64,000 nucleotides of DNA, taken from assembly GCA_011799875.1 (NCBI GenBank), contig CM022301.1:89671667-89735666 (forward strand). Reading direction: 5' to 3'. A program made the position numbers and the translations under genes. Position 1 is the stretch's first letter. Every line of letters starts with the position of its first letter. The DNA is from Thinopyrum elongatum. Lineage: Eukaryota > Streptophyta > Magnoliopsida > Poales > Poaceae. Shown in pieces: positions 23,866 to 34,281 of the stretch. The notes beneath the pieces are model-generated. The model worked only from the letters and a program-made list of their open reading frames with translations, was not told the DNA's origin and made no database searches.

Positions 23866-24000
23866 GCATGAAGAATGTCTTGAAGATCGACACTTTCGCA
23901 ACGAATCGGGGCGACGAGGCTTTTAGCACAATTAGTGACTAAACCGGTAACCTCTCCAAAGGAAGCCAGGACAGAAGCAAAAAACTGGATGTCCTCCGTG
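23866..24000 (-). pseudogene. LINE-A reverse transcriptase, 5'-most surviving fragment
   Basis: Minus-strand frame reads FFASVLASFGEVTGLVTNCA and APIRCESVDLQDIL, which joins to PMRYLGLPLSVKR after LINE-B is removed. It ends at the right target duplication (24001-24012). Confidence 0.7.
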
Positions 24001-24067
24001 TGTCGTGTGTCTGGTGATATGAGTGTGTGTACATGGGTCTGCGTTGTAATCGCTGGTTCTAAAAAAA
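24001..24067 (+). mobile_element. SINE-like fragment, 3' tail
   Basis: The right LINE-A duplication is followed by GATATGAGTGTGTGTACATG and GTCTGCGTTGTAATCG, then A7 at 24061-24067. It resembles the 3' end of Au-type SINEs and completes the copy begun at 2204. Confidence 0.45.
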
Positions 24068-24605
24068 TGTTTAAGGTGTATCATGTCAGCGCTTATAAAT
24101 TCATTGGGTAAAACTCAGCAAGTTTGTGAACCTTTTGTGCATCAAAAATAGTAAATGAGAGCTTTGATTCCATCAAAATGTTTCTGAAGTATACGGTGTA
24201 CACGCAAGTCGGCAAGTGCCTGACCATTGTGATGTGAACACATGCGTCCCGCGATCCACCAAACGGAATCTTTGTGTCTCCTCCATGTGATACGCATCGC
24301 CACCAGCCTCTGCTCCATGCTGCACAAGTATACTGAAATTTCTGTACTATTTACACGCGCTTTCGTTCCCATTGCAACTTTTATTTGGTTTGACCGGCCA
24401 GTACTATATTTGTGGAAACTGCTATACACTTGAAGTCGAATTATGATCAACACAAGATACGCGTGTGTATTGCACAGGCAAGATCGATGCTTGTTCCGTA
24501 GAGCTTAATCTGATCCAGCACGACCAGCCACTGTGTGTTTTCTTGTGAAATAGGAACTGCAGTGCCACGACATTACGTTAGAGAACAGACTTGCAGTTGA
24601 CCCAG
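24068..24605. other. Unclassified intergenic sequence
   Basis: A minus-strand 103-aa frame (24453-24142) with RITWRRHKDSVWWIAGRMC is open but not recognised. No repeats or splice pattern support it as a gene. Confidence 0.35.
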
Positions 24606-24740
24606 ATTTTTTTTTTGCGAGAGTATGCCAATGATATACCGTATTTTTATAAAAGACAGACAGTTATGTACAAGATCCCTGACGAGATGTGAACAAGTGA
24701 TAGGGAGAACCCACTCAACGCCTACACAGATTTAAAAAGA
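24606..24740 (-). mobile_element. Short LINE 3' end
   Basis: Poly(T) at 24608-24617, then GCGAGAGTATGCCAATGATA, closely matching the 3' end of LINE-B at 21784. Heavily 5'-truncated copy. Confidence 0.6.
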
Positions 24741-24795
24741 AACAGATCTAGCAAGTGGGATGTGGCTACCAACCACTGCAAACGCCATTCCGGCC

Positions 24796-24804
24796 CTATA
24801 TATA
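24796..24804 (+). promoter_or_regulatory. TATA box of the CCR-like gene
   Basis: CTATATATA lies 139 bp before the ATG at 24943, in a GC-rich surround (CGGCCCTATATATACCGGCC). Start of transcription is expected near 24830. Confidence 0.65.
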
Positions 24805-24942
24805 CCGGCCACAAAGCGGTTCTTAGCAGTACACATGTCAGTTTGGAACTAGCTTGGAAGTCGAGACACATACAATTACATACATATCCATACTTCTGTT
24901 GCCCATTGCATCTCCTAGTTCAGCAAATTGCCAAAGTGAGAC

Positions 24943-26254
24943 ATGGGTATTGATCGTGTCAACACGGCAAACTGCGTCGCCACTGACCGCGGACGCACCG
25001 TCTGTGTGACCGGCGCCGGCGGTTTCATCGCGTCATGGCTAGTGAAGCTCCTTCTAGAGAAGGGCTACGCCGTCCACGGCACCGTCCGGATCCCTGGTAA
25101 GCGGGGTGCATCATACATCATTTGCTAATCTCCATTGATGGGGTGCCCAGTGATACATCACTTGTGCATAAATGCCTGATGTATATCTAACTTTGGTGTG
25201 TGATTCTAGACGACGTGGCAAGGAACGCGCACCTGAGAGCCTTGGAAGGGGCGGCAGAGCGGCTGACCCTCTTCCGGGTGGACCTGCTGGACAAGGAGAG
25301 CCTCGTCGCTGCATTTCGAGGATGTGAAGGCATATTCCACACCGCATGCCCCGTCACCGATGACCCGGTATTTTACTTAGTTCTCCGGCCTTACCCACAT
25401 AGAAATTCTAGCTACTGACATTAAAATATATGGTGGCTGACAAAGGTTCATTCATGTATGGATGCAGGAAAAATGATCGAGCCAGCGGTGAACGGAACGA
25501 GAAACGTGATCAACGCCGCGACGGAGGTGGGAGGCATCCGGCGCGTGGTAATGACATCGTCTATCGGCGCCGTGTACATGGATCCTCGCCGCAGCCTCGA
25601 TGGGGAGGCCGAAGAGACATGTTGGAGCGACCTCGAGTTCTGCAAGAACACAAAGGTCAACTTGATTAACTCCCGCTCATATTACATGCACTACATATAA
25701 AAGATGACATGCATCTGACAAGTAAGCGTATACAGAACTGGTACTGCTATGCAAAGACGGTGGCGGAGCAGGCGGCATGGGAGCTCCGCAAGGAGAGGAA
25801 GCTAGACCTTGTGGTGATCAACCCCTCTCTAGTGTTGGGCCCTCTGCTACAGACGGCGGTGAACGCTAGTACGTGGCATATTGCCAAGTATCTGGACGGC
25901 TCGGTGCAGACGTATGCCAACGCGGCACAGGCGTACGTGCACGTCCAGAACGTCGCGGACGCGCACGCGCGTGCGTACGAGACGCCCGACGTGCATGGCC
26001 GGTACCTCTGCGCGGGGCGCACGCTGCACCGCGGAGAGGTGTGTCGTATCCTCGCCAAGTTCTTCCCGGAGTACCCCGTGCCCACGAGGTGCAAGGAAGG
26101 GGCGGGCGAGATAAAGAAGGGGTGCCGATTCAGCAGCCAGAGGATCATGGAGCTCGGCGTCGGCATCACGCCGGCGAGCCAATGTCTCTACAACACCGTC
26201 ACGAGCCTTCAGGACAAGGGCATCTTACCCCGCCGCGACGCTGATATGTCCTGA
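24943..26254 (+). CDS. Cinnamoyl-CoA reductase-like NADPH-dependent short-chain reductase (four exons; frameshift suspected)
   Basis: Exons inferred at 24943-25096, 25210-25367, 25468-25655 and 25736-26254; all introns GT-AG. The protein (about 339 aa) is an extended SDR. It has a Rossmann motif [14 protein letters not shown] near residue 20, [13 protein letters not shown] at about 95-105, [14 protein letters not shown] near 135-145, and NWYCYAK near 168 with the catalytic Tyr and Lys (CCR consensus NWYCYGK). CCRs reduce hydroxycinnamoyl-CoA esters to aldehydes in lignin synthesis; CCR-like paralogues often act in defence or have unknown substrates. The canonical acceptor before exon 3 gives GAAAAATG, one A short of the family's E-K-M reading, so the joined frame would stop at once. 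Either a homopolymer sequencing error or a pseudogene. Confidence 0.85.
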
Positions 26255-26589
26255 CAACTCCATGGCCATGGGCACCTTGGTCAAGTTAGATGCGTGCCCG
26301 TTTGATGATTGCAAGTCGTGGCATTGTATTCTCCATTTCCTCCTTATTTGTTCACCAATTAATTTAAGTGATCTTTATTGAAAAAATATGTCCAAATCTT
26401 TACTTGTCGCCATTAAAATCTCAGACCGAGTAGCCGAGACTTATGAGTCTCTTTGGCGAGATGCACACCAAGTTCATTGGCGGCATTCTCAAGATCGCGT
26501 CGCCTCGGCCATGATACAACATGGAATGTTGTGGTTTGTGCACCTTTGGCGACATGTGCACAATGTTCATTGCCACAATCGTAAGCTGG
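26255..26589. other. 3' flank of the CCR-like gene and unclassified sequence
   Basis: The first part (to about 26380) is AT-rich and probably the 3' UTR. From 26380 two diverged units with TTTGGCGA(G/C)ATG(C/T)(A/G)CAC occur at about 26451 and 26547. No product recognised. Confidence 0.35.
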
Positions 26590-27402
26590 CAAATAAATAT
26601 GGCCATGACAAGAAGAGGAAGAACTTAGGGTGGAGCTAGCTATGTTAGAAGAACTGGAAGAAAATGGCCCCTTGTCCCCTGAGATGTATAGCATCAAAGT
26701 TGATGTTAGTACTGAGCTACATGAGTTGTTGGTGAATGAGGAGATATTCTGGCTACAACAATCTCATGAGCGTTGGCTTTTAAAAGGTGATCTTAACACA
26801 GATTACTATCATAAAATTGATAATGGTCGTAAGAGGAAAAACACGATTCACTTTCTGAGGGTTGGTGATGTGGAGATTGAGGGTACAGAGAAGTTGATTG
26901 CTCATGCAACAGACTTTTATAAAAACCTGTTTGGGCCTGCACCAGGCAACATGTTCCATCTAGACCCTGATATGTGGTCTACTGATGAAAAACTTAATGC
27001 AGACAACAATGTTGATCTGTGCCGTGAATTTACGGAGACAGATGTCAAGGAGGCATTGTTTTCTATGGCACATAACAGAGCTCCTGGTCCTGATAACATT
27101 CCTGCTGGATTTTATCAGGTGTGCTCGGACATAGTTAAAGATGATATAATGCTGCTTTTCGAGCATTTTCACAAAGGGACTCTGGATGTTCAACGTCTTA
27201 ACTATGGAGTGATTACACTCCTACCTAAAAATGCTGGTGCAGATAAGATCCAACAGTTTAGACCTATTTGCCTCCTGAGATGCCCGTACAAACTGATTAC
27301 TAAGGTTCTGGATCGGCGAGTGGAGAGGTATGTTGATAAGCTAATTAGCTCGACCCAGAACGCATTCATGAAAGGGAGAAGCATCATGGTTGGTGTGCTC
27401 TC
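26590..27402 (+). mobile_element. LINE-C fragment, truncated at both ends
   Basis: A plus-strand L1-type ORF2 fragment that ends abruptly where the copia LTR begins (27403). The continuation is not found right of the copia element. Confidence 0.75.
26630..27402 (+). pseudogene. LINE-C ORF2: linker and reverse transcriptase N-terminus
   Basis: About 258 residues. EEIFWLQQSHERWLLKGDLN and TDYYHKIDNGRKRKNTIHFL form the linker between endonuclease and RT. SMAHNRAPGPDNIPAGFYQ is the start of the RT domain, followed by NYGVITLLPKNAGADKIQQF, RPICLLRCPYKLITKVLDRR and NAFMKGRSIMVGVL. The reading frame is open throughout. The copy stops before the catalytic YxDD motif because the copia element interrupted it. 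Confidence 0.85.
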
Positions 27403-29165
27403 TGAAGGAAATATGCCCTAGAGGCAATAATAAAGTTGTTATTTTATATTTCCTTATTCATGATAAAGGTTTATTATTCATGCTAGAATTGTATTGACCG
27501 GAAACTTAAATACATGTGTGAATACATAAACAAACACCGTGTCCCTAGTGAGCCTCTACTTGACTAGCTCGTTGATCAAAGATGGTTAAGGTTTCCTAAC
27601 CATGGACATGAGTTGTCATTTGATAACGGGATCACATCATTAGGAGAATGATGTGATGGACAAGACCCATCCGTTAGCTTAGCATAATGATCGTTCAGTT
27701 TATTGCTACTGCTTTCATGTATGTCAAATACATATTCCTTTGACTATGAGATCATACAACTCCCGGATACCGGAGGAATACCTTATGTGCTATCAAACAT
27801 CACAACGTAACTGGGTGATTATAAAGATGCTCTACAGGTATCTCCGAAGGTGTTTTGTTGGGTTGGCATGAATCGAGATTAGGATTTGTCACTCCGAGTA
27901 TCGGAGAGGTATCTCTGGGCCCTCTCGGTAATACACATCATAATAAGCCTTGCAAGCAAATGACTAATGAGTTAGTCACGGGATGATGTATTACGGAACG
28001 AGTAAAGAGACTTGCCGGTAACGAGATTGAACTAGGTATACAGATACCGACGATCGAATCTCGGGCAAGTAACATACCGACGGACAAAGGGAATTGTGTA
28101 TGTTGTCATAACGGTTCGACCGATAAAGATCTTCATAGAATATGTGGGAGCCAATATGAGCATCCAGGTTCCGCTATTGGTTATTGACCTGAGAGGTGTC
28201 TCGGTCATGTCTACATAGTTCTCGAACCCGTAGGGTCCGCACGCTTAATGTTCGTTGACGATATAGTATTATATGAGTTATGTGATTTGGTGACCGAATG
28301 TTGTTCGGAGTCCCGGATGAGACCACGGACATGACGAGGAGTCTCGAAATGGTCGAGAGGTAAATATTGATATATAGGACGATGGTATTCGGACACCGGA
28401 AGTGTTCCGGAGAACATCGGGTACTCATCGGGTCACCGGAAGGAGTTTCGGGCACCCCCGGCAAAAGATATGGGCCTTATGGGTCAAGAGGGGAAACGCA
28501 CTAGGCACAAGGGGCTGGTGCGCCCCCCATATGGGCCGGCCTAAGTGGAGAAGGAAAAGGGGAGTAGGAAAGGAAAGAGAGGGAATAGGATTCCCCCTTC
28601 CTTCCCCCTCTCCCCTCTTTCCTTCCCCCTTCCGTATACAAGGAAAGGGGGGCGCAGGGCAAGGCAGGGCCCCTAAGGGGTGGTGGCCAAGCCCTAGAGC
28701 GCCCTGGCTGCCTCCCCTCCCCTCCCACCTATATATATGTGGGGAGGAGGCGCCTCACAAGGACACAACATCAATTGTTAGCTGTGTGCGGCGCCCCCCT
28801 TCACAATTTACACCCCCGGTCATATTCTCATGGTGCTTAGGCGAAGCCCTGCGAGGATCACTTCACCATCACCATCACCACGCCGTCGTGCTGACGGAAC
28901 TCATCTACTACCTCGACGTCTTACTGGATCAAGAAGACGAGGGACGTCACCGAGCTGAACGTGTGCAGAACTCGGAGGTGCCGTGTGTTCGGTACTTGAT
29001 CGGTCGGAGCTAGAAGAAGTTCGACTACATCAACCGCGTTGCCAAACGCTTCCGCTTACGGTCTACGAGGGTACGTAGACATACTCTCCACCTCGTTGCT
29101 ATGCATCTCCATGGATAGATCATTGCGTGTGCGTAGATTTTTTTTCCATACAACGTTTTCCAACA
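27403..29165 (+). repeat. 5' LTR of the copia element
   Basis: Starts TGAAGGAAATATGCCC (the group usually has TGTTGGAAAT) and ends TTTTCCAACA next to the PBS, about 1.76 kb. A TATATATATG stretch at 28731-28740 is a plausible TATA box, in a GC-rich surround. Confidence 0.92.
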
Positions 29166-29166
29166 G

Positions 29167-29178
29167 TGGCATCAGAGC
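29167..29178 (+). other. Primer-binding site, initiator tRNA-Met type
   Basis: TGGCATCAGAGC, one substitution from TGGTATCAGAGC, 1 bp inside the LTR. Confidence 0.85.
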
Positions 29179-30636
29179 CAGGTCTATGCGTAGATGATAT
29201 GCATGAGTAGAACACAAAGAGTTGTGGGCGGTGATAGTCATACTGCTTACCACCAATGTCTTATTTTGATTCGGCGGTATTGTGGGATGAAGCGGCCCGG
29301 ACCAACCTTACATGTCCACGCATATGAGACCGGTTCCACCTACAGACATGCAACTAGTTTTGCATAAAGGTGGCTGGTGGTTGTCTATTTCTCCTACTTT
29401 AGTTGAATCGAATTTGACTACGGCCGGTCCTTGAAGAAGGTTAAAACAGCAAACTTGACGAAACACCGTTGTGGTTTTGTGCGTAGGTAAGAACGGTTCT
29501 TGCTAGAAGCCCATAGAAGCCACGTAAAACTTGCAACAACAAAGTAGAGAACGTCTAACTTGTTTTTGCAGGGCATGTTGTAATGTGATATCGTCAAGAC
29601 ATGATGTGATATACGTTGTTGTACGATATGATCATGTTTTGTAAGTTATCGGCAACTGGCCGGAGCTTTATGGTTGTCGCTTTATTGTATGAAATGCAAA
29701 CGTCATGTAATTGCTTTACTTTATCACTATGCGTTAGCGATAGTTGTAGAAGCAATAGTTGGCGAGACGACCACGACGCAACGATGGAGATCAAGGTGTC
29801 GAGCCGGTGACAATGGAGATCATGACGATGCTTTGGAGATGGAGATCAAAAGCACAAGATGATGATGGCCATATCATGTCACATATTTTGATTGCATGTG
29901 GTGTTTATCTTTTATGCATCTTATTTTGCTTAGTACGGCGGTAGCATTATAAGATAATCCCTTCACTAAATTTTAAGGTATAAGTGTTCTCCCTGAGTAT
30001 GCACCGTTGTGACAGTTCGTCGTGTTGAGACACCACGTGATGATCGGGTGTGATAGACTCTACGTTCATATACAACGGGTGCAAGACAGTTTTGCACATG
30101 CGGAATACTCGGGTTAAACTTGACGAGCCTAGCATATACAGACATGGCCTCGGAACACTGGAGACCGAAAGGTCGAACGTGAATTATATAGTAGATATGA
30201 TCAACATAGAGATGTTCACCATTGATGACTATCCCATCTCACGTGATGATCGGACATGGGTTAGTTGATCTGGATCACGTATCACTTAGATGACTTGAGG
30301 AATGTCTATTTAAGTGGGAGTTCTCAAATAATTTGATTAATTGAACTTAATTTATCATGAATTTAGTCCTGATAGTATTTGCAAATTATGTTGTACATCA
30401 ATAGCTCGCGTTGTTGCTTCCCTATTTTTGATTTGTTCCTAAAGAAAACTAAGTTGAAAGATGAAAGTAGCAATGATACGGACTAGGTCCGTGATCTGAG
30501 GATTATCCTCATTGTTGCACAGAAGTATTATGTCTTTGATGCACCGCTAGGTGACAGACCTATTGCAGGAGCAGATGCAGACGTTATGAACATTTGGCAA
30601 GCTCGATATGATGACTACTTAATAGTTTAGTGCATC

Positions 30637-31230
30637 ATGCTTTACGGCTTAGAACCGGGACTTCAAAAACGTTTTGAACGCCGCGGAGCATATGAGATGT
30701 TCCAAGAGCTGAAATTGGTATTTCAGACTCATGCCCGTGTCGAGAGGTATAAGACCTCTGACAAGTACTTTGCCTACAAGATGGAGAAGAATAGCTCAGC
30801 CAGTGAGCATGTGCTCAGAATGTCTGGGTACTACAATCGCTTGAATCAAGTGGGAGTTAATCTTTCAGATAAGATAGTGATTGACAAAGTTCTCTAGTCA
30901 CTATCACCAAGCTACTAGAATTTCGTGATGAACTATAAAATGCAAGGGATGACGAAAACGATTCCCGAGCTCTTCGTGATGCTAAAATCGATGAAGGTAG
31001 AAATCAAGAAAGAGCATCAAGTGTTGATGGTTAAAACCACTAGTTTCAAGAAAAAGGGCAAAAGGGAAAGAATGGGAATTTCAAGAAGAATGGCAAACAA
31101 GTTGCCGCTCCCAAGAAGAAACCCAAAGCTAGACCCAAGCCTGAAACTGAGTGCTTCTACTGCAAAGGAAATAGTCATTGGAAGCGGAACTGCCCCAAAT
31201 ACTTGGCGGATAAGAAGGATGGTAAAGTGA
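30637..31230 (+). pseudogene. Copia gag remnant with CCHC zinc knuckle
   Basis: Frames 30637-30897 and 30925-31230 hold gag pieces such as MFQELKLVFQTHARVERYKT and EHVLRMSGYYNRLNQVGVNL, separated by stops near 30896 and 30915. The knuckle CFYCKGNSHWKRNC (CX2CX4HX4C, 31152-31193) is in the frame that continues to 31451. Gag packages the RNA. The copy cannot make a full product. Confidence 0.8.
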
Positions 31231-31451
31231 ACAAAGGTATATTTGATATACATGTTATTGATGTGTACTTTACTAGTGTTCATAGTAGCCCCTGGGTATT
31301 TGATACCGGTTCAGTTGCTAAGATTAGTAACTCAAAACAGGAGTTGCAAAATGAACAGAGACTAGTTAAGAGCGAGGTGACGATGTGTGTTGGAAGTGAT
31401 TCCAAGGTTGATAAGATCACCATCGCACACTCTCTCTACCTTCGGGATTAG
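31203..31451 (+). pseudogene. Copia protease fragment
   Basis: SPWVFDTGSVAKISNS contains the aspartic protease D-T-G at about 31300. The frame ends in a stop at 31449-31451, just before the integrase frame. Confidence 0.7.
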
Positions 31452-32581
31452 TGTTGGACCTAAATAAATGTTATTTGGTGTTTGCGTTGAGCATGAATAT
31501 GATTGGATCATATTTATTGCGATACGGTTATTCATTTAAGTCAGAGAATAATTGTTGTTCTGTTTACATGAATAAAACCTTCTATGGTCATACACCCAAT
31601 GTAAATGGTTTATTGAATCTCGATCGTAGTAATACACATATTCATAATATTGATGCCAAAAGATGCAAAGTTGATAATGATAGTGCAACATACTTGTGGC
31701 ACTGCCGTTTAGGTCATATTGGTGTAAAGCACATGAAGAAACTCCATACAGACGGGCTTTTGGAATCACTTGATTATGAATCATTTGATACTTGCGAACC
31801 ATGCCTCATGGACAAGATGACTAAAACTCCGTTCTCCGGAACAATGGAGCGAGCCAATGACTTATTGGAAATAATACATACCGATGTATGCGGTCCAATG
31901 AGTGTTGAGGCACGCGGCGGGTATCGTTATTTTCTGATCTTCACAGATGATTTGAGCAGATATGGGTATATCTACTTAATGAAACACAAGTCTGAAACAT
32001 TTGAAAAGTTCAAAGAATTTCAGAGTGAAGTGGAGAATCATCGTAACAAGAAAATAAAGTTTCTACGATCTGATCGCGGAGGCGAATATTTGAGTTACGA
32101 GTTTGGCCTTCATTTAAAACAATGTGGAATAGTTTCACAACTCACGCCACCTGGAACACCACAACGTAATGGTGTGTCCGAACGTCGTAACCGTATTTTA
32201 TTGGATATGGTGCGATCTATGATGTCTCTTACCGATTTACCACTATCGTTTTGGGGTTATGCATTAGAGACAGGTGCATTCACGTTAAATAGGGCGCCGT
32301 CTAAATCCGTTGAGACGACACCGTATGAACTGTGGTTTGGCAAGAAACCTAAGCTGTCATTTCTTAAAGTTTGGGGTTGCGACACTTATGTCAAAAGGCT
32401 TCAGCCTGATAAACTCGAACCCAAATCGGAGAAGTGCGTCTTCATAGAATACCCTAAGGAAACAATTGGGTACACCTTCTACCACAGATCCGAAGGCAAG
32501 ATCTTTGTTGCCAAGAACGGAACCTTTCTAGAGAAAGAGTTTCTCTCGAAAGAAGTGAGTGGGAGGAAAGTAGAAACTTGA
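31451..32581 (+). CDS. Copia integrase (GAG-pre-integrase and rve core)
   Basis: A 376-aa open frame. Pre-integrase zinc finger HCRLGHIGVKHMKKLH...CEPCLMDK near residues 83-125. Core with D in IIHTDVCGPMSVEA, D in FLRSDRGGEYLSYEF and E in PPGTPQRNGVSERRNRILL, a complete D-D-E set. It would insert element cDNA into host DNA. Downstream GKKPKLSFLKVWGCDTYVKR is the conserved copia integrase C-terminal part. The frame closes at 32581, so in this copy it is cut off from RT. Confidence 0.85.
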   Translation: MLDLNKCYLVFALSMNMIGSYLLRYGYSFKSENNCCSVYMNKTFYGHTPNVNGLLNLDRSNTHIHNIDAKRCKVDNDSATYLWHCRLGHIGVKHMKKLHTDGLLESLDYESFDTCEPCLMDKMTKTPFSGTMERANDLLEIIHTDVCGPMSVEARGGYRYFLIFTDDLSRYGYIYLMKHKSETFEKFKEFQSEVENHRNKKIKFLRSDRGGEYLSYEFGLHLKQCGIVSQLTPPGTPQRNGVSERRNRILLDMVRSMMSLTDLPLSFWGYALETGAFTLNRAPSKSVETTPYELWFGKKPKLSFLKVWGCDTYVKRLQPDKLEPKSEKCVFIEYPKETIGYTFYHRSEGKIFVAKNGTFLEKEFLSKEVSGRKVET

Positions 32582-32589
32582 TGAGGTAA

Positions 32590-33597
32590 TTGTACCTTCT
32601 CTCGAATTGGAAAGTAGTTCATCACAGAAAACTGTTCCTGATGCCTACACCAATTAGAAAGGAAGCTAATGATAATGATCATGAAACTTCAGATCAAATT
32701 ACTACTGAACCTCGTAGGTCGACCAGAGCACGATCCGCACCAGAGTGGTACGGTAATCCTGTCCTGGAGGTCATGTTACTAGACCATGACGAACCTACAA
32801 ATTATGAAGAAGCTATGATGAGCCCAGATTCCGACAGATGGCTTGAGGCCATAAAATCTAAGATAGGATCCATGTTTGAGAACAAAGTGTGGACTTTGGT
32901 GGATTTGCCCGATCATCGGCAAGCCATAGAGAATAAATGGAGCTTCAAGAAGAAGACTGACGCTAATGGTAATGTTACCGTCTACAAAGCTCGACTTGTC
33001 GCAAAAGGTTTTCGACAAGTTCAAGGAGTTGACTACGATGAGACTTTCTCACCTGTAGCGACGCTTAAGTCTGTCCGAATCATGTTAGCAATTGCCGCAT
33101 TTTATGAAATCTAGCAAATGGACGTCAAAACTGCATTCCTTAATGGATATCTTAAAGAAGAGTTGTATATGATGCAACCAGAAGGTTTTGTCGATCCTAA
33201 AGGTGCTGACAAGGTGTGCAAACTCCAGCGATCCATCTATGGACTGGTGCAAGCATCTCGGAGTTGGAATATACGCTTTGATGAGGTGATCAAAGCATAT
33301 GGTTTTATGCAAACTTACGATGAAGCCTGTATTTACAAAAAAGTGAGTGAGAGCTCTGTAGCATTTCTAATATTATATGTGGATGACATATTGCTGATTG
33401 GAAATGATATAGAATTTCTGGATAGCATAAAAGAATACTCGAATAAGAATTTTTCAATGAAAGACCTCAGTGAAGCTGCTTACATATTGGGCATCAAGAT
33501 CTATAGAGATAGATCAAGACGCTTGATAAGACTTTCAATGAGTACATACCTTGACAAGATTTTGAAGGAGTTCAAAATGGATCAGTCAAAGAAGTAG
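32590..33597 (+). pseudogene. Copia reverse transcriptase, one in-frame stop
   Basis: 32590-33114 has the linker and RT N-terminus ([59 protein letters not shown]). A TAG at 33112-33114 precedes 33118-33597, which has MDVKTAFLNGYLKEELYMMQ, the catalytic LYVDDILLIGND and LGIKIYRDRSRRLIRLSMS. Both catalytic Asp motifs are kept. A second stop at 33595-33597 separates RNase H. Confidence 0.85.
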
Positions 33598-33600
33598 TTC

Positions 33601-34070
33601 TTGCCTGTATTGCAAGGTGTGAAGTTGAGTAAGACTCAAAACCTGACCACGGCAGAAGATAGAGAGAGAATGAAAGTCATTCCCTATGCCTCAGCCATAG
33701 GTTCTATAAAGTATGCCATGCTGTGTGCCAGACCTATTGTGTACCTTGCCATGAGTTCGGCAAGGGGGTACAATAGTGATCCAGGAGTAGATCACTAGGA
33801 CAGCGGTCAAAATTATCCTTAGGTACCTAAAAAGGACTAAGGAAATGTTTCTCGATTATGGAGGTGATAAAGAGTTCGCCGTAAAGGGTTACACCGATAC
33901 AAGCTTTGACACTAATCCAGATGACTCTGAGTATCAATCTGGATGCGTATTGACATAGAAATTAGCTAGAGTAGCTCTATGCAGAGCATTGTAAGACATA
34001 GAAATTTGCAAAGTACATACGGATCTGAATGTTGCAGACCCGTTGGCTAAAAACTCTCTCACAAGCAAAA
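33601..34070 (+). pseudogene. Copia RNase H remnant
   Basis: MPVLQGVKLSKTQNL and IPYASAIGSIKYAMLCARPI begin the region. Several stops follow from 33796, and the middle of RNase H is missing between about 33955 and 33990. DLNVADPLAKNSLTSK near 34026 is the usual copia C-terminus. Confidence 0.7.
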
Positions 34071-34087
34071 CATGATCATACCTTAGA

Positions 34088-34266
34088 GTGTTAATCACAT
34101 AACGATGTGAACTAGATTATTGACTCTAGCAAACTCTTTGGGTGTTAATCACATGGCGATGTGAACTATGGGTGTTAATCACATGGTGATGTGAACTAGA
34201 TTATTGACTCTAGTAAACCCTTTGGGTGTTGATCACATGGTGATGTGAACTAGATTATTGACTCTA
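34088..34266 (+). repeat. Tandem repeat in the copia 3' untranslated region
   Basis: The unit GTGTTAATCACATGGCGATG plus AACTAGATTATTGACTCTAG occurs about three and a half times (period about 54 bp, one shortened unit near 34142-34170), just upstream of the polypurine tract. Confidence 0.9.
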
Positions 34267-34281
34267 GTGCAAGTAGGAGAC
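34267..34281 (+). other. Polypurine tract of the copia element
   Basis: GTGCAAGTAGGAGAC directly before the right LTR. BARE-type elements have GTGCAAGTGGGAGAC. Confidence 0.75.

Larger units (their letters stand above)
16219..24000 (-). mobile_element. LINE-A (L1-type), 5'-truncated, split by a solo LTR and a second LINE
   Basis: The 3' end is the poly(A) tail seen as poly(T) at 16224-16230. The element reads leftward in three blocks: 24000-23866, 21783-21456 and 17321-16219. The protein fragments join across both insertions: ...CESVDLQDILHAF then PAVRTSFPMRYLGLPLSVKR, later the zinc-binding domain. The 5' part, including endonuclease and most of the reverse transcriptase, is absent. Confidence 0.8.

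Noticed and set aside
28402..29013. 203-aa plus-strand ORF in the copia LTR
   Set aside because: It lies in the LTR promoter/leader region with poly-His and Pro/Gly-rich low complexity; other BARE-type LTRs are not known to code here.
34088..34266. Direct repeats resembling a CRISPR-type array
   Set aside because: Contiguous tandem units without unique spacers, inside a plant retrotransposon.
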